Positions 53,766-62,416 of a stretch of 64,000 bases of DNA are shown piece by piece (the stretch's first letter is position 1; every line of letters starts with the position of its first letter). Source of the DNA: Alkalihalobacillus sp. AL-G (GTDB lineage: Bacteria; Bacillota; Bacilli; Bacillales; Fictibacillaceae); contig NZ_CP094656.1 of NCBI RefSeq assembly GCF_030643805.1, positions 3,968,001 through 4,032,000 on the forward strand, given 5' to 3'. The position numbers were made by a program, and so were the translations under genes. The notes beneath the pieces were generated by a model. It saw nothing but the letters and a program-made list of their open reading frames with translations, had not been told where the DNA came from and searched no databases.

Positions 53766-56174
53766 TCAGTCGGTAAAAATGGTATTAGAGAGTAGACGGT
53801 AAAGGTAGTCGGTGTGATCACGGAATCCTGCTTCAAGCCCGATTAAGGTCACATCCTCATCCTTTTCTTTTACGATGACCGGTTTACCTTGTGCCGCGGA
53901 ACGGTTCTCCCAGTGACCCGCCATAAAGAAGCTTTCATCGTTTATGAACGATGCATGAACAGTCATATCGTCTGTATTCGTGTACCAAACAGGTCTGTAC
54001 ACAAATCCGAAATCCGTTGCTTCATACCCTGCAGTCAAAAGAGACTCAGAATCATAATTCACCTTGACGATTCCGTTGCTGCTGTAGCCTCCTTTATTAA
54101 CGGTCACATCCGTTATACCTAGCTGCTTAGTCGCATCTGAGGCACCGGCTCCGACAGCAATATATTTCCCTCCGCCTTCAACAAAGGCTTGTAGGTTTTG
54201 TTTCAGCGCGTTGTATTGTTCTGCAGATTCGAGACCGAATTCAGCATTGGCACGTGAAAGATCATAGGAAATCAATCGCGATGTACCGCTGTATATAAAT
54301 ACATCCGTGTCACCAAGACCCTCTTCTGCAAGTTGTTGTGGCGTGATCTCCTCAACATTGAAGCCAAGTCGTTCTAACGCCAACAACGTTCCCGAATGAG
54401 ATTGCCCTTTGTATATTCCGCCATCTCTTAAGATGGTGATATTCTGTTCTGATAACGATGCGGTTTCACCCTGCGTTTCTTCTGTTTTTACGATGATGCC
54501 TGAATCCTTTATGGTTTTTTTCAAATCTGCAGACGATTCAGCATAGACCACAAATTCCCCATTTTCACCGCGGCTTACTTCATATCCGTTTTCTATTAGT
54601 GTGTTCGCAAGATTTACAGCTTTAACGGATGAATCAGGGATGACATATGGCCCATTTCCAACCAATTCACCATCATCGGTTGTCACTTTTTTCACACCGA
54701 ACATTTTCAGATTGAAATTACTGTCGGCTTCTACTTCAATTGCTTCAAATCCCCATAGTTCGGGCAGGTTCCAAGCTGAAATATCGTACATCGCTGGTGT
54801 GATATCAGTAATATCCTCTCCGTCCCAGAGCATTGTGTTCGCAAGCCCAGCTTTCGCCTGACTCATGTCAACAATGTACGTCCCAGCTGGATAGGTTTGT
54901 CCATCATATTCAAATGACTTTTTCGCTCTCGAGACATCAACATCATTGAACATAAGATGCTCCACTGCTTTTTCAGTCGAAGTCGGATCGGTTTCATCTA
55001 CAGGTAAAATATAAGCCTTAGGGAAAAAGCCTTCCTCGTGATATGGATGGTCGAACTGGATCCCTCGTTTGAACATGTTAATCTGATCCTTGATCATTTC
55101 CGTTTTGTGTTCACTGGAAAATTCCAATGCACCCATAACGGCATCATAGTGCCATTTTACACCGTCCCAATCGTTAGTCGGTGTCTCAAGCGTGTATCCA
55201 TATGCACCATGATACATCGCATACATAGGCGTGAAAATCGGAGGATAATCGTCCCAGCCCCATGCATCATCACGCAGAGGAATATACGTCCCTGTCATAT
55301 TTTGATAGTCGACATTGGATGTATTCGTATTTTCGTATTGTTCACGATGTTCGACAATATTGTCTTCCATCGCTTCGGCTTGATCCATTGCCCACTTAGA
55401 GTAAAGATCATATTCGTAGTTGGGATTATGTGGTGGTGTACATGGCTCGATCAAGCCTGGATGGTCTGGCCCGCCGTATGATTGTACATATCCATGGAGA
55501 TCGAGGAGTACCATCGGATTCCACTCTGTAATCAACTCTACTGTATGCCTTGTTTCGGGTTGAGACTGAGTTATAAAATCTCGGTTGAGGTCGATGCCAT
55601 TTCCATTGAATCTAGTAGCATCGATACGACCATCTGGGTTGGCGACAACATTGAAGATTAAAATGTGATCTTCAAGAATTTGTTTCGTCTTTTCGTCATC
55701 AGCAGTCGCAAAACGTTGGATTAATTGGAGTGCTGCATCGGATCCAGAAAATTCAGTTCCATGAATTGAGGCATTGATCATAACAGGTACTTTAAAATCA
55801 GGATGCTTTTCGATGAAGGATTCAGCTTTGTTCGGATTTTTGAACATCTTTTTTCGGAGTCCCTTATAATAGCCATACTTGCCTTTAGCGGATGGCTCGG
55901 AAATGGTTACGACGAATAAGTCGTGTCCTTGTGAAGATTCAGCAGGAGTTTCGATTGTAATCCGGTTGCTTTGTGCATCAATGTTTTGTAGGTAGTTATC
56001 CACCTTTGAATACTTTACAAAGTCATAGTTTTCACTGTTGAATAGACTCCCATCCTCCTCTTGGAGGGTTTCGTTCACATTGACATTGTGCCACTTCGGT
56101 GTATCTGCAACGGCCGTGAACGGTGCAACTAGTAAACTAAGTGCTGCAATTCCAGAGATTAATTTATGATTCAT
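53766..56174 (-). CDS. Secreted M14 zinc carboxypeptidase with C-terminal GATase1-like domain
   Basis: An 802-residue exported metallopeptidase. A signal peptide (LISGIAALSLLVAPFTAVA) is followed by an M14 catalytic domain with zinc ligands His138 and Glu141 (NASIHGTEFSG) and His227 (LLDLHGY). The substrate residues are GIDLNRDF, and the catalytic glutamate lies in YTLETPTNDW. It should remove C-terminal residues from peptides or hydrolyse cell-wall peptides. The last about 200 residues (NITILRDGGIYKGQSHSGTLLALERLGF, then VFIYSGTS, then FVEGGGKYIAVGAGA) have an amidotransferase-like Rossmann pattern without a clear catalytic Cys. This resembles the modules of the giant subtilase. GGGAGG precedes the ATG. 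Confidence 0.85.
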   Translation of the reverse strand: MNHKLISGIAALSLLVAPFTAVADTPKWHNVNVNETLQEEDGSLFNSENYDFVKYSKVDNYLQNIDAQSNRITIETPAESSQGHDLFVVTISEPSAKGKYGYYKGLRKKMFKNPNKAESFIEKHPDFKVPVMINASIHGTEFSGSDAALQLIQRFATADDEKTKQILEDHILIFNVVANPDGRIDATRFNGNGIDLNRDFITQSQPETRHTVELITEWNPMVLLDLHGYVQSYGGPDHPGLIEPCTPPHNPNYEYDLYSKWAMDQAEAMEDNIVEHREQYENTNTSNVDYQNMTGTYIPLRDDAWGWDDYPPIFTPMYAMYHGAYGYTLETPTNDWDGVKWHYDAVMGALEFSSEHKTEMIKDQINMFKRGIQFDHPYHEEGFFPKAYILPVDETDPTSTEKAVEHLMFNDVDVSRAKKSFEYDGQTYPAGTYIVDMSQAKAGLANTMLWDGEDITDITPAMYDISAWNLPELWGFEAIEVEADSNFNLKMFGVKKVTTDDGELVGNGPYVIPDSSVKAVNLANTLIENGYEVSRGENGEFVVYAESSADLKKTIKDSGIIVKTEETQGETASLSEQNITILRDGGIYKGQSHSGTLLALERLGFNVEEITPQQLAEEGLGDTDVFIYSGTSRLISYDLSRANAEFGLESAEQYNALKQNLQAFVEGGGKYIAVGAGASDATKQLGITDVTVNKGGYSSNGIVKVNYDSESLLTAGYEATDFGFVYRPVWYTNTDDMTVHASFINDESFFMAGHWENRSAAQGKPVIVKEKDEDVTLIGLEAGFRDHTDYLYRLLSNTIFTD

Positions 56175-56440
56175 TACGTTCCTCCCTTGTGTATATGTAA
56201 AAATTTCAACCTACATTTACTAGTGTAGTATATTTATTCATATAATTGTATAAACAATTTATCCTGATTATTGGTTGTGGCTTTTGGACTAGAGGATCTA
56301 TTTATAAAAAGGGGGAATTTACCTGAGGGCTTTGGGGGAATTACGGTCCTAAATACACATTTAAACACTGAACCTTCCGTCAAAAAGCCTTTTATAATGG
56401 AGATTTTCTAATGCAAATCAACCTTTTTGCTTAGGAACGA
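56175..56440. other. Non-coding region upstream of the M14 peptidase gene
   Basis: About 270 bases lacking a credible gene, AT-rich near 56210-56260, probably holding the peptidase promoter. It continues into the 52-bp repeat pair. Confidence 0.4.
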
Positions 56441-56545
56441 GGTCATTTGTGATATATGAACACGTCATACGGCACTTTCCACATTTCCACAGTGTCATTC
56501 GTGCTCTATGAACACGTCAAACTAGGCTTTAAACGGAAATTCGGC
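56441..56545. repeat. 52-bp-period repeat pair
   Basis: GTCATTTGTGATATATGAACACGTCATAC is repeated 52 bases later as GTCATTCGTGCTCTATGAACACGTCAAAC (the GAACACGTCA core at 56458 and 56510). The period equals that of the array at 41289-41590, and the TATGAAC-x-C-x-TCATA core is similar, although the rest differs. Confidence 0.65.
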
Positions 56546-56568
56546 TACAACTCGCGGATCAAACCAAC

Positions 56569-56606
56569 AAAAAAGCTGACCCACAATCGAATCGGGTCAG
56601 CTTTAA
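56569..56606 (-). terminator. Rho-independent terminator of the desaturase gene
   Basis: On the minus strand, AAAGCTGACCC and GGGTCAGCTTT pair around GATTCGATTGT, followed by TTTTG. Confidence 0.88.
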
Positions 56607-56614
56607 GCTCTATA

Positions 56615-57676
56615 CTACTCTTTCTCTGGTTTCAAGATTCGTGCCTTTATATTTTTCGGATCGAGTCCATTACCGAGTGAACCGAATAAGCTTCCACGAT
56701 ACGGGTCGCCAAGCTCATGGTTTTCGTAATAAACACGAGGCGTTTTGAACAGTGCTATGAGTGCACGTCCGAAGTTCATTTCATGATAGCGTTCTGGCCA
56801 CATCTGCTTAATATGCTTTTTCACCATCGGATAATATTTCGGGTTCATTCCAGGAAACAAATGGTGTTCCGTATGGTAAGAGAAGTTAAAGTGAAGCACA
56901 TCAACCCATTTTGGCGTAACTACGGACAGACTGTTTGCAAGTGGATCGTTCACTGGGACAAGCGGATTCAAACGATGATTCGTTGAAATATAGCACATCA
57001 CAATAAAGTTCGCGATCAAGAGCGGCAGTAAAAAGGCAAAGAACCACTTTCCAAAGCCTATCCATGCAAGTAAACCAAGCCATGTCGCCCATGGTAATAC
57101 TGCTTCAAGCCATACGGCTGGGCGCTTTTTCGGGTTAAAATCCTTTAAATATGTCCAGAACATATGAATGGAATGCAGCGTAAACGTTACGGCTAAGAAA
57201 GCAAACGCTGCAACCGCACGAATAAAGAAAGGAATCTTGTAAATCCATTTTAGAAAGCGGCTTTTCTTAAACTTCTGAAGACTTGGCCATGCGTCTGGAT
57301 CATGCTCTTCATCTTGCGTATGAAGGTGATGGTTCATGTTGTGCCACTTTCTCCAAAGCCTCGGGCCTGTGGTTAATGGCCAAAAGGCTATCGCACCAAG
57401 TAAATCGCGTAACCACGGCTTTCTTACAACGGTTCCGTGCAAGATTTCATGACCTAAGAAACCCATACCCGCAAAGCTTGATCCTAAAATGATACTAATT
57501 AAAAGGTTTAACCAGATGTTTAAATCAAAGAAAATAATCGTAAAGAAACTTGCAATGGTAACAAGTAAATAAGCTAGTCCACCTAAAAGTCGTGCTGGTG
57601 CTGGTTTAAACGCTTTCTTTGGAAGATGTGGAGCAATTCTCGCTGCATACCAACCAAATGAATGAAGATCTTTCAT
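56615..57676 (-). CDS. Membrane fatty acid desaturase
   Basis: A 353-residue di-iron desaturase that introduces a double bond into membrane lipid acyl chains. The three histidine boxes are present: HEILHG (76-81), HNMNHH (112-117) and HTEHH near residue 270-285. Two pairs of helices lie between them. The ATG at 57676 has GAAGGG about 9 nt upstream; a longer frame to 57748 has no ribosome site. The desaturase may respond to cold, but no regulatory gene is next to it. The preceding 330 bases contain only the SwrC terminator and an AT-rich stretch. Confidence 0.9.
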   Translation of the reverse strand: MKDLHSFGWYAARIAPHLPKKAFKPAPARLLGGLAYLLVTIASFFTIIFFDLNIWLNLLISIILGSSFAGMGFLGHEILHGTVVRKPWLRDLLGAIAFWPLTTGPRLWRKWHNMNHHLHTQDEEHDPDAWPSLQKFKKSRFLKWIYKIPFFIRAVAAFAFLAVTFTLHSIHMFWTYLKDFNPKKRPAVWLEAVLPWATWLGLLAWIGFGKWFFAFLLPLLIANFIVMCYISTNHRLNPLVPVNDPLANSLSVVTPKWVDVLHFNFSYHTEHHLFPGMNPKYYPMVKKHIKQMWPERYHEMNFGRALIALFKTPRVYYENHELGDPYRGSLFGSLGNGLDPKNIKARILKPEKE

Positions 57677-57748
57677 GAAAATCATCCCTTCTGTTGTTCC
57701 ATCTATTCTGTCAAGGCCATATGCGGCGCAACCCTTTATTCCACCCAT

Positions 57749-58078
57749 TACCTGAAACCGAATATATTGAAAACTATCTTTTAGTTAATATTCGAAATCC
57801 AAATGTATTTTATTACAATTTTAATCAACAAATCATATTACTAAACGCTATCAGCATACTAAGTGCTTGTCAATTAAAAGTATCGACATATAATTATCAT
57901 AGTGCAAACTCGGTGCACCACCATCCATATCCTGAGATTCCCTTTCCAATGCTTCGGCAAAATAGAAAGAGCCAGACGCACCTCTCATACAACCGTTGTG
58001 TTGTAGAGGAGTCTGGCTCCAATGATTCAAATTTAGTCAAACAAATGACCTAGGTGTAATCCCATCATTCCTCAAAAA
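57749..58078 (-). terminator. Intergenic region with the SwrC terminator
   Basis: The stem AGCCAGACTCCTCT with AGAGGTGCGTCTGGCT lies at 57966-58019 on the minus strand, followed by CTTTCTATTTT. The rest (57749-57960) is AT-rich, with no credible gene, and probably contains the desaturase promoter. Confidence 0.8.
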
Positions 58079-61000
58079 TTACTCCGTACTCTTTTTACGG
58101 CGGAACTTGCTTAAAATTTCATAGACGACTGGTACGATAATCAATGTTAACAGCGTAGAGCTTGCTAATCCTCCAATAACTGTTACTCCAAGTCCTTTGG
58201 AAATGAAGCCACTTTCTTCAAATCCTAATGCGAGTGGAAGTAAAGCACCAATGGTAGCAAGAGCCGTCATCAATATCGGACGAAGTCGGGTTGCACCAGC
58301 TTCCAACAACGCTTCTCGGGTTGCTAGCCCTTCCTCTTCCTTATGAATGACTCGATCCACTAAGACAATTGCATTCGTAACGACAATACCGATTAACATG
58401 AGTGCACCAATCATAGCAGAAATACTCAACGTCTCACCTGAAATGAGCAACCCGAGTACACCGCCAATTACACTGAATGGAAGTGAGAAAAGAATTGCAA
58501 ATGGTGCAAGTGCTCCACCAAATGTCACCACGAGAACGAAATAGACAATGGCGATTGCCGCAAGCATCGCTATTCCAAGCTGGGTGAAGGATTCTTGGAT
58601 ATCCTCGGTCACACCGCCAATGTCAACTTCGACACCTGCTGGTAAGTCCACCTCATTTATTTGATCTTGAAGAATAGCGGATGCCTCTGCGACATTTTCT
58701 GAAGACGGAACACCACTTACTTCTACGTATACTTTTCCATCACGTCGAGTTACGGTATTTGATGTACTGCCTTCCTGAACCTCAACAACGTCTTTAATTG
58801 CAATTTCCGAACCGAGCGGGGTTTGGACCTTCTGTTCAATTAAATCATCAATGCTGTTATACGTTTCTACTCCAACACCTACATGAACATTGAGTTCTTC
58901 TCCATCCTTCTCAATCGTTGTCAAAACAGATTGTTGCCTATTCGGACTAAGTGCCATACCAATCTGACCCGCTGTTAGTCCAAGCTCACTCAGTTTTTCA
59001 TGATTGACGACTAATGTGTACTCATCATAGGTTTCGGACATACTTGAGCTTACCTTTTTAAACGTATCTCCTTCCTCCATTTTCTGCTGGAGTTCATCAA
59101 CGACAGGCTTTAACTCTTCGAGGTTATCCCCATAGACGAATAATTTAATTTTATTACTGCTTCCTGTTGCCCCAAAACTCTGGGAGGCCCATTCACCAGT
59201 CGAAGATATTTTCTTAAGGTCTTCGATGACTTGATCTTTTTCCTCTGCAAAGTTTTCGGTATTTTCATCATATCCGACAAAGAAAAGCGCTTGATTCGTT
59301 TGACCTGGGCTCATTGGGTTTTCACCGCCAATGGATAATTGAACGGTTTCTACCCCTTCTCGACCAATAAAATAGTCTTCCGCTTTTTTGGCCTGTGCCT
59401 TAACTTCCTCAAGTGTTTGGCCTGGTTCAGGGTTATACGTGGCCACCACCATTTTTTCTTGCCCAGAAGATAAGAAGCTTACACCAACGATAGGGATGAG
59501 TGCAAGACTTCCAACAAACATTGCAATCGCTAAAATCGAGGTTATGATTTTATGATTAAGTGTCCAGCTGAGCACTCGTTCGTACCCGGCAGCTAACTTC
59601 CCAGGATGTTGTTCATCATGTTGATGTTTCAGCTTCACTCCTTTTTTAAACAAGCCATGTGCAAGCATCGGTACAATTGTAACGGCTACGAGTAATGAGG
59701 CAAGAAGAGCAAAGACGATCGTCAATGCGAACGGTAAGAACAATTCCCCAACCATACCTTTTACGAGTGCTAATGGTAAAAACACAGCGATTGTTACAAT
59801 TGTTGAGGACATAATCGGTTTAAACATTTCTTTCGTTGCTTCCCTAACCAACGCTTTTCCTTTAAGCTGTTCGTCTTTTAAAGACATACGGCGGTAGATG
59901 TTTTCAACGACTACAATCGAATCATCAACAACACGTCCGATTGCAACCGTCATTGCTCCAAGTGTCATAATATTAAGGGTGATATCCATCTGATTCAGTA
60001 AAAGAACAGCGATCAATAGCGATAACGGAATTGAGATAACGGATATTAACGTCGTTCGAAGGTTTCTTAAAAATAACAGGATGATGATCACAGCAAAGAG
60101 TGCTCCAAATAACGCTTTGCTTAGCATTGTATTGACCGATTCCTCAATCGGCTCACCCTGGTCAAACGTCGATATGACCGTTAAGCTTTCTTCCTCTGCC
60201 TCAAATTCTTCAGCTTGCTGTTTCACTGCATTGACAACATCCACCGTGTTTGCATCAGCTGCTTTTACGATTTGAAGTCCGATTGCTTCCTGCCCATTTG
60301 TACGTGAAATCGATTCCGCTTTCCCCAACAATTCGATTTCAGCAATCTCACTTAGCTGAACAGTAGGAATAACGGAATTTTGTTCAGTTTGTATTTTTCC
60401 TTGTCCCGCAGGAGGAAGTGTCCCCCCGCTTTCGGATGGTGATATCCCTTGTGGGATACCATTTCCACGCGCTGGAACTACAGGTATTTCAAGTGATTTC
60501 AGATCCTCAAGTGTCGTAATGTTCCCATCAACAACAACAGATTTCTCTTGATCCTTAAACGTATACAATCCAAGTGGAAAGGTTACATCATTACCTTTAA
60601 TCAGGTTTTTAACAGTCTCTTGATCTAAATTAAACTCTTCCATTTTTTCTTGATTAAAGTTGAGTTGAACCTCTTCAACTTGTTGCCCTGAAACTTGAAC
60701 AGTCGCAACGCCTTCAAGTCCTTCAAGTGCAGGTGCGATTTCCTCCTCTACACGCTTTGTAAGCTGAGCCAAGGATTCGTTTTCGTTGGCTATACTTAAT
60801 GAGATGACCGGAAACGCATTAAAGCTGAGTCTAGAAACATCCGGTTCATTCACTTTATCTGGCAAGGTCAAATTGGACAATGCCTCCTCTACCTCTAATT
60901 CAGCCTCATCCATGTTTTTATCAAATTTATATTGAATTTGGATATTTGAAACGTTTTGAAAAGAGGAAGAATTTATGACGCTGACTCCATTCAAATTTTG

Positions 61001-61216
61001 CACCTTTTTTTCAATCGGTTTTGTTACGTGATCGGCTACTTCCTCTGGTGTTGCCCCAGGGTAGATCGTCGATACACTTACGATTGGTGTCGTAATATTC
61101 GGTATCGTTTCAAGCTTCATATTCATCCCCGAATAAATACCGGCCACAGTAATGATGATCGTCAGTAACCATACTGCAAACTTATTTTTTAATGAAAAGT
61201 TAATGATTCTGTTCAT
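58079..61216 (-). CDS. swrC: RND efflux permease (SwrC/YerP)
   Basis: An AcrB-family proton-driven exporter, 1,045 residues. In B. subtilis the relative YerP/SwrC exports surfactin and is needed for swarming. It starts MNRIINFSLKNKFAVWLLT with the first helix, followed by IYPGATPEEVADHVTKPIE, the external porter domain, and helix cluster LLFLRNLRTTLISVISIPLSLL. Then come the conserved TLGAMTVAIGRVVDDSIVVVENI (with the proton-relay Asp pair) and a second half repeating the layout. GGGAGAGG precedes the ATG. It is divergent from its likely TetR regulator, with two operator-like dyads between them. Confidence 0.93.
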   Translation of the reverse strand: MNRIINFSLKNKFAVWLLTIIITVAGIYSGMNMKLETIPNITTPIVSVSTIYPGATPEEVADHVTKPIEKKVQNLNGVSVINSSSFQNVSNIQIQYKFDKNMDEAELEVEEALSNLTLPDKVNEPDVSRLSFNAFPVISLSIANENESLAQLTKRVEEEIAPALEGLEGVATVQVSGQQVEEVQLNFNQEKMEEFNLDQETVKNLIKGNDVTFPLGLYTFKDQEKSVVVDGNITTLEDLKSLEIPVVPARGNGIPQGISPSESGGTLPPAGQGKIQTEQNSVIPTVQLSEIAEIELLGKAESISRTNGQEAIGLQIVKAADANTVDVVNAVKQQAEEFEAEEESLTVISTFDQGEPIEESVNTMLSKALFGALFAVIIILLFLRNLRTTLISVISIPLSLLIAVLLLNQMDITLNIMTLGAMTVAIGRVVDDSIVVVENIYRRMSLKDEQLKGKALVREATKEMFKPIMSSTIVTIAVFLPLALVKGMVGELFLPFALTIVFALLASLLVAVTIVPMLAHGLFKKGVKLKHQHDEQHPGKLAAGYERVLSWTLNHKIITSILAIAMFVGSLALIPIVGVSFLSSGQEKMVVATYNPEPGQTLEEVKAQAKKAEDYFIGREGVETVQLSIGGENPMSPGQTNQALFFVGYDENTENFAEEKDQVIEDLKKISSTGEWASQSFGATGSSNKIKLFVYGDNLEELKPVVDELQQKMEEGDTFKKVSSSMSETYDEYTLVVNHEKLSELGLTAGQIGMALSPNRQQSVLTTIEKDGEELNVHVGVGVETYNSIDDLIEQKVQTPLGSEIAIKDVVEVQEGSTSNTVTRRDGKVYVEVSGVPSSENVAEASAILQDQINEVDLPAGVEVDIGGVTEDIQESFTQLGIAMLAAIAIVYFVLVVTFGGALAPFAILFSLPFSVIGGVLGLLISGETLSISAMIGALMLIGIVVTNAIVLVDRVIHKEEEGLATREALLEAGATRLRPILMTALATIGALLPLALGFEESGFISKGLGVTVIGGLASSTLLTLIIVPVVYEILSKFRRKKSTE

Positions 61217-61295
61217 ACAGCCTCTCCCTTTATCTATTAAAATGCTTGTAGCCTTTGCATTGAACTACATGTTAAGATGTGGTTGGACATACATT

Positions 61296-61309
61296 TGACC
61301 AACCAGTCA
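61296..61309. promoter_or_regulatory. TetR-type operator half-site pair 1 (TGAC-N6-GTCA)
   Basis: TGACCAACCAGTCA: an inverted TGAC/GTCA pair with a 6-base gap, in the swrC-yerO intergenic region. It lies on the swrC side of operator 2, 33 bp away centre to centre. Confidence 0.65.
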
Positions 61310-61328
61310 TTCCACTTTACAATATAAA

Positions 61329-61342
61329 TGACCAGTCAGTCA
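61329..61342. promoter_or_regulatory. TetR-type operator half-site pair 2 (TGAC-N6-GTCA)
   Basis: TGACCAGTCAGTCA: same inverted pair and gap as operator 1, extended by A/T to ATGAC...GTCAT. The 33-bp distance is about three helical turns, so two dimers could bind the same face. Confidence 0.65.
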
Positions 61343-61447
61343 TAAGTCAATGGATTAACGTATGTTTTTTCCATTCTTAAGTAGGAACATGAAAAAATTC
61401 ACGAATCCGCCATACTAATAATAGATCTTTCATAAGGAGATTAGAAA

Positions 61448-62305
61448 ATGAAAGAAAAGGAAATTCAGATCATTGAAGCAGCCATCAAGCTATTTGCCAC
61501 AAAAGGTTTTAATTCAACATCAATTCAGGAAATTGCGAGTGAAAGCGGAATCTCGAAAGGTGCCTTTTACTTACACTTTAAGTCAAAGGATTCGTTGCTT
61601 CTTGCTATTTTAAAATACTATACGGAACGAATTTTCAGTAAGATTGAGAAAATTGAGCATGAATCACTTCCCGCAAGAGATAAATTCCAAAAACAATTGA
61701 CCAGTTTGTTTGAAGAGATTCAAAATCAGCGAGAATTCATCATTATGCAGATGAGAGAACAGGCCGTTCCGTTTAACAAAGACATTGAACGGTTTATCCG
61801 GAGTCAACGGAGTAAGTCTCATCAATTTTATCAACGGGGCCTCCAGGCGATCTACGGCTCCGAGATCGAAGAGTACTTATGGGATTTATCACTCATTTTA
61901 CAAGGTATTTTCCACTCCTATTTTGAATTGATCATATTTGATAGAGCCCAGTTTAATCTCGGTCAGCTTGCAGGCTTTATTCTAAATCGAGCAGATGATC
62001 TTGTTACTGGTCTTAAACAATCGAAGGAACAACCGATTTTTTCACCGGAAATGATCCAACGGGCCTCACTATTTCAGAATGAAAACACAAATTCAGATGA
62101 ACTAATCGAGCAGATTGAGAACGTTAAGAGTGAAACAAACAATGAAGACTTACTGGTCACGCTGGACGTACTGAAGTCAGAAATCGAAAGCGAAAACGCA
62201 CGAATCCCCGTTATACAAGGAATGCTATCAAACTTAAACGCACACCCCGAACTCGGATCTCTATCCAACCGAATTATTGAATATTTTCAAATAACTAAAG
62301 AGTAA
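61448..62305 (+). CDS. yerO: TetR/AcrR-family regulator (YerO-like)
   Basis: A 285-residue repressor. The N-terminal helix-turn-helix is EAAIKLFATKGFNSTSIQEIASESGISKGAFYLHFKSKDSLLLAIL. The long C-terminal ligand domain (about 230 residues) ends in an acidic, coiled-coil-like segment (ELIEQIENVKSETNNEDLL). It is divergent from swrC as in B. subtilis (yerO-yerP), so it probably represses swrC and itself through the two TGAC-N6-GTCA sites. GGAG precedes the ATG. A terminator follows. Confidence 0.85.
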   Translation: MKEKEIQIIEAAIKLFATKGFNSTSIQEIASESGISKGAFYLHFKSKDSLLLAILKYYTERIFSKIEKIEHESLPARDKFQKQLTSLFEEIQNQREFIIMQMREQAVPFNKDIERFIRSQRSKSHQFYQRGLQAIYGSEIEEYLWDLSLILQGIFHSYFELIIFDRAQFNLGQLAGFILNRADDLVTGLKQSKEQPIFSPEMIQRASLFQNENTNSDELIEQIENVKSETNNEDLLVTLDVLKSEIESENARIPVIQGMLSNLNAHPELGSLSNRIIEYFQITKE

Positions 62306-62310
62306 ACGGA

Positions 62311-62342
62311 GGGAAATGCGATCTATCGTGTTTCCCTTTTTT
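62311..62342 (+). terminator. Rho-independent terminator of yerO
   Basis: GGGAAATGCG pairs with CGTGTTTCCC (G-U allowed) around ATCTAT, followed by TTTTTT. Confidence 0.75.
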
Positions 62343-62416
62343 CTAATGTTCTCATACATGAAATTGCACTTTTTGGAAAAATTATATACAGATACATATA
62401 ACAAGGAGGACTTTTC

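Noticed and set aside
56456-56680. Plus-strand open frame between M14 peptidase and desaturase
   Set aside because: It consists of the 52-bp repeat and terminator sequence and runs into the desaturase gene antisense.
57694-58053. Plus-strand open frame in the desaturase-SwrC gap
   Set aside because: It spans a terminator hairpin and lacks a ribosome site and any recognisable feature.
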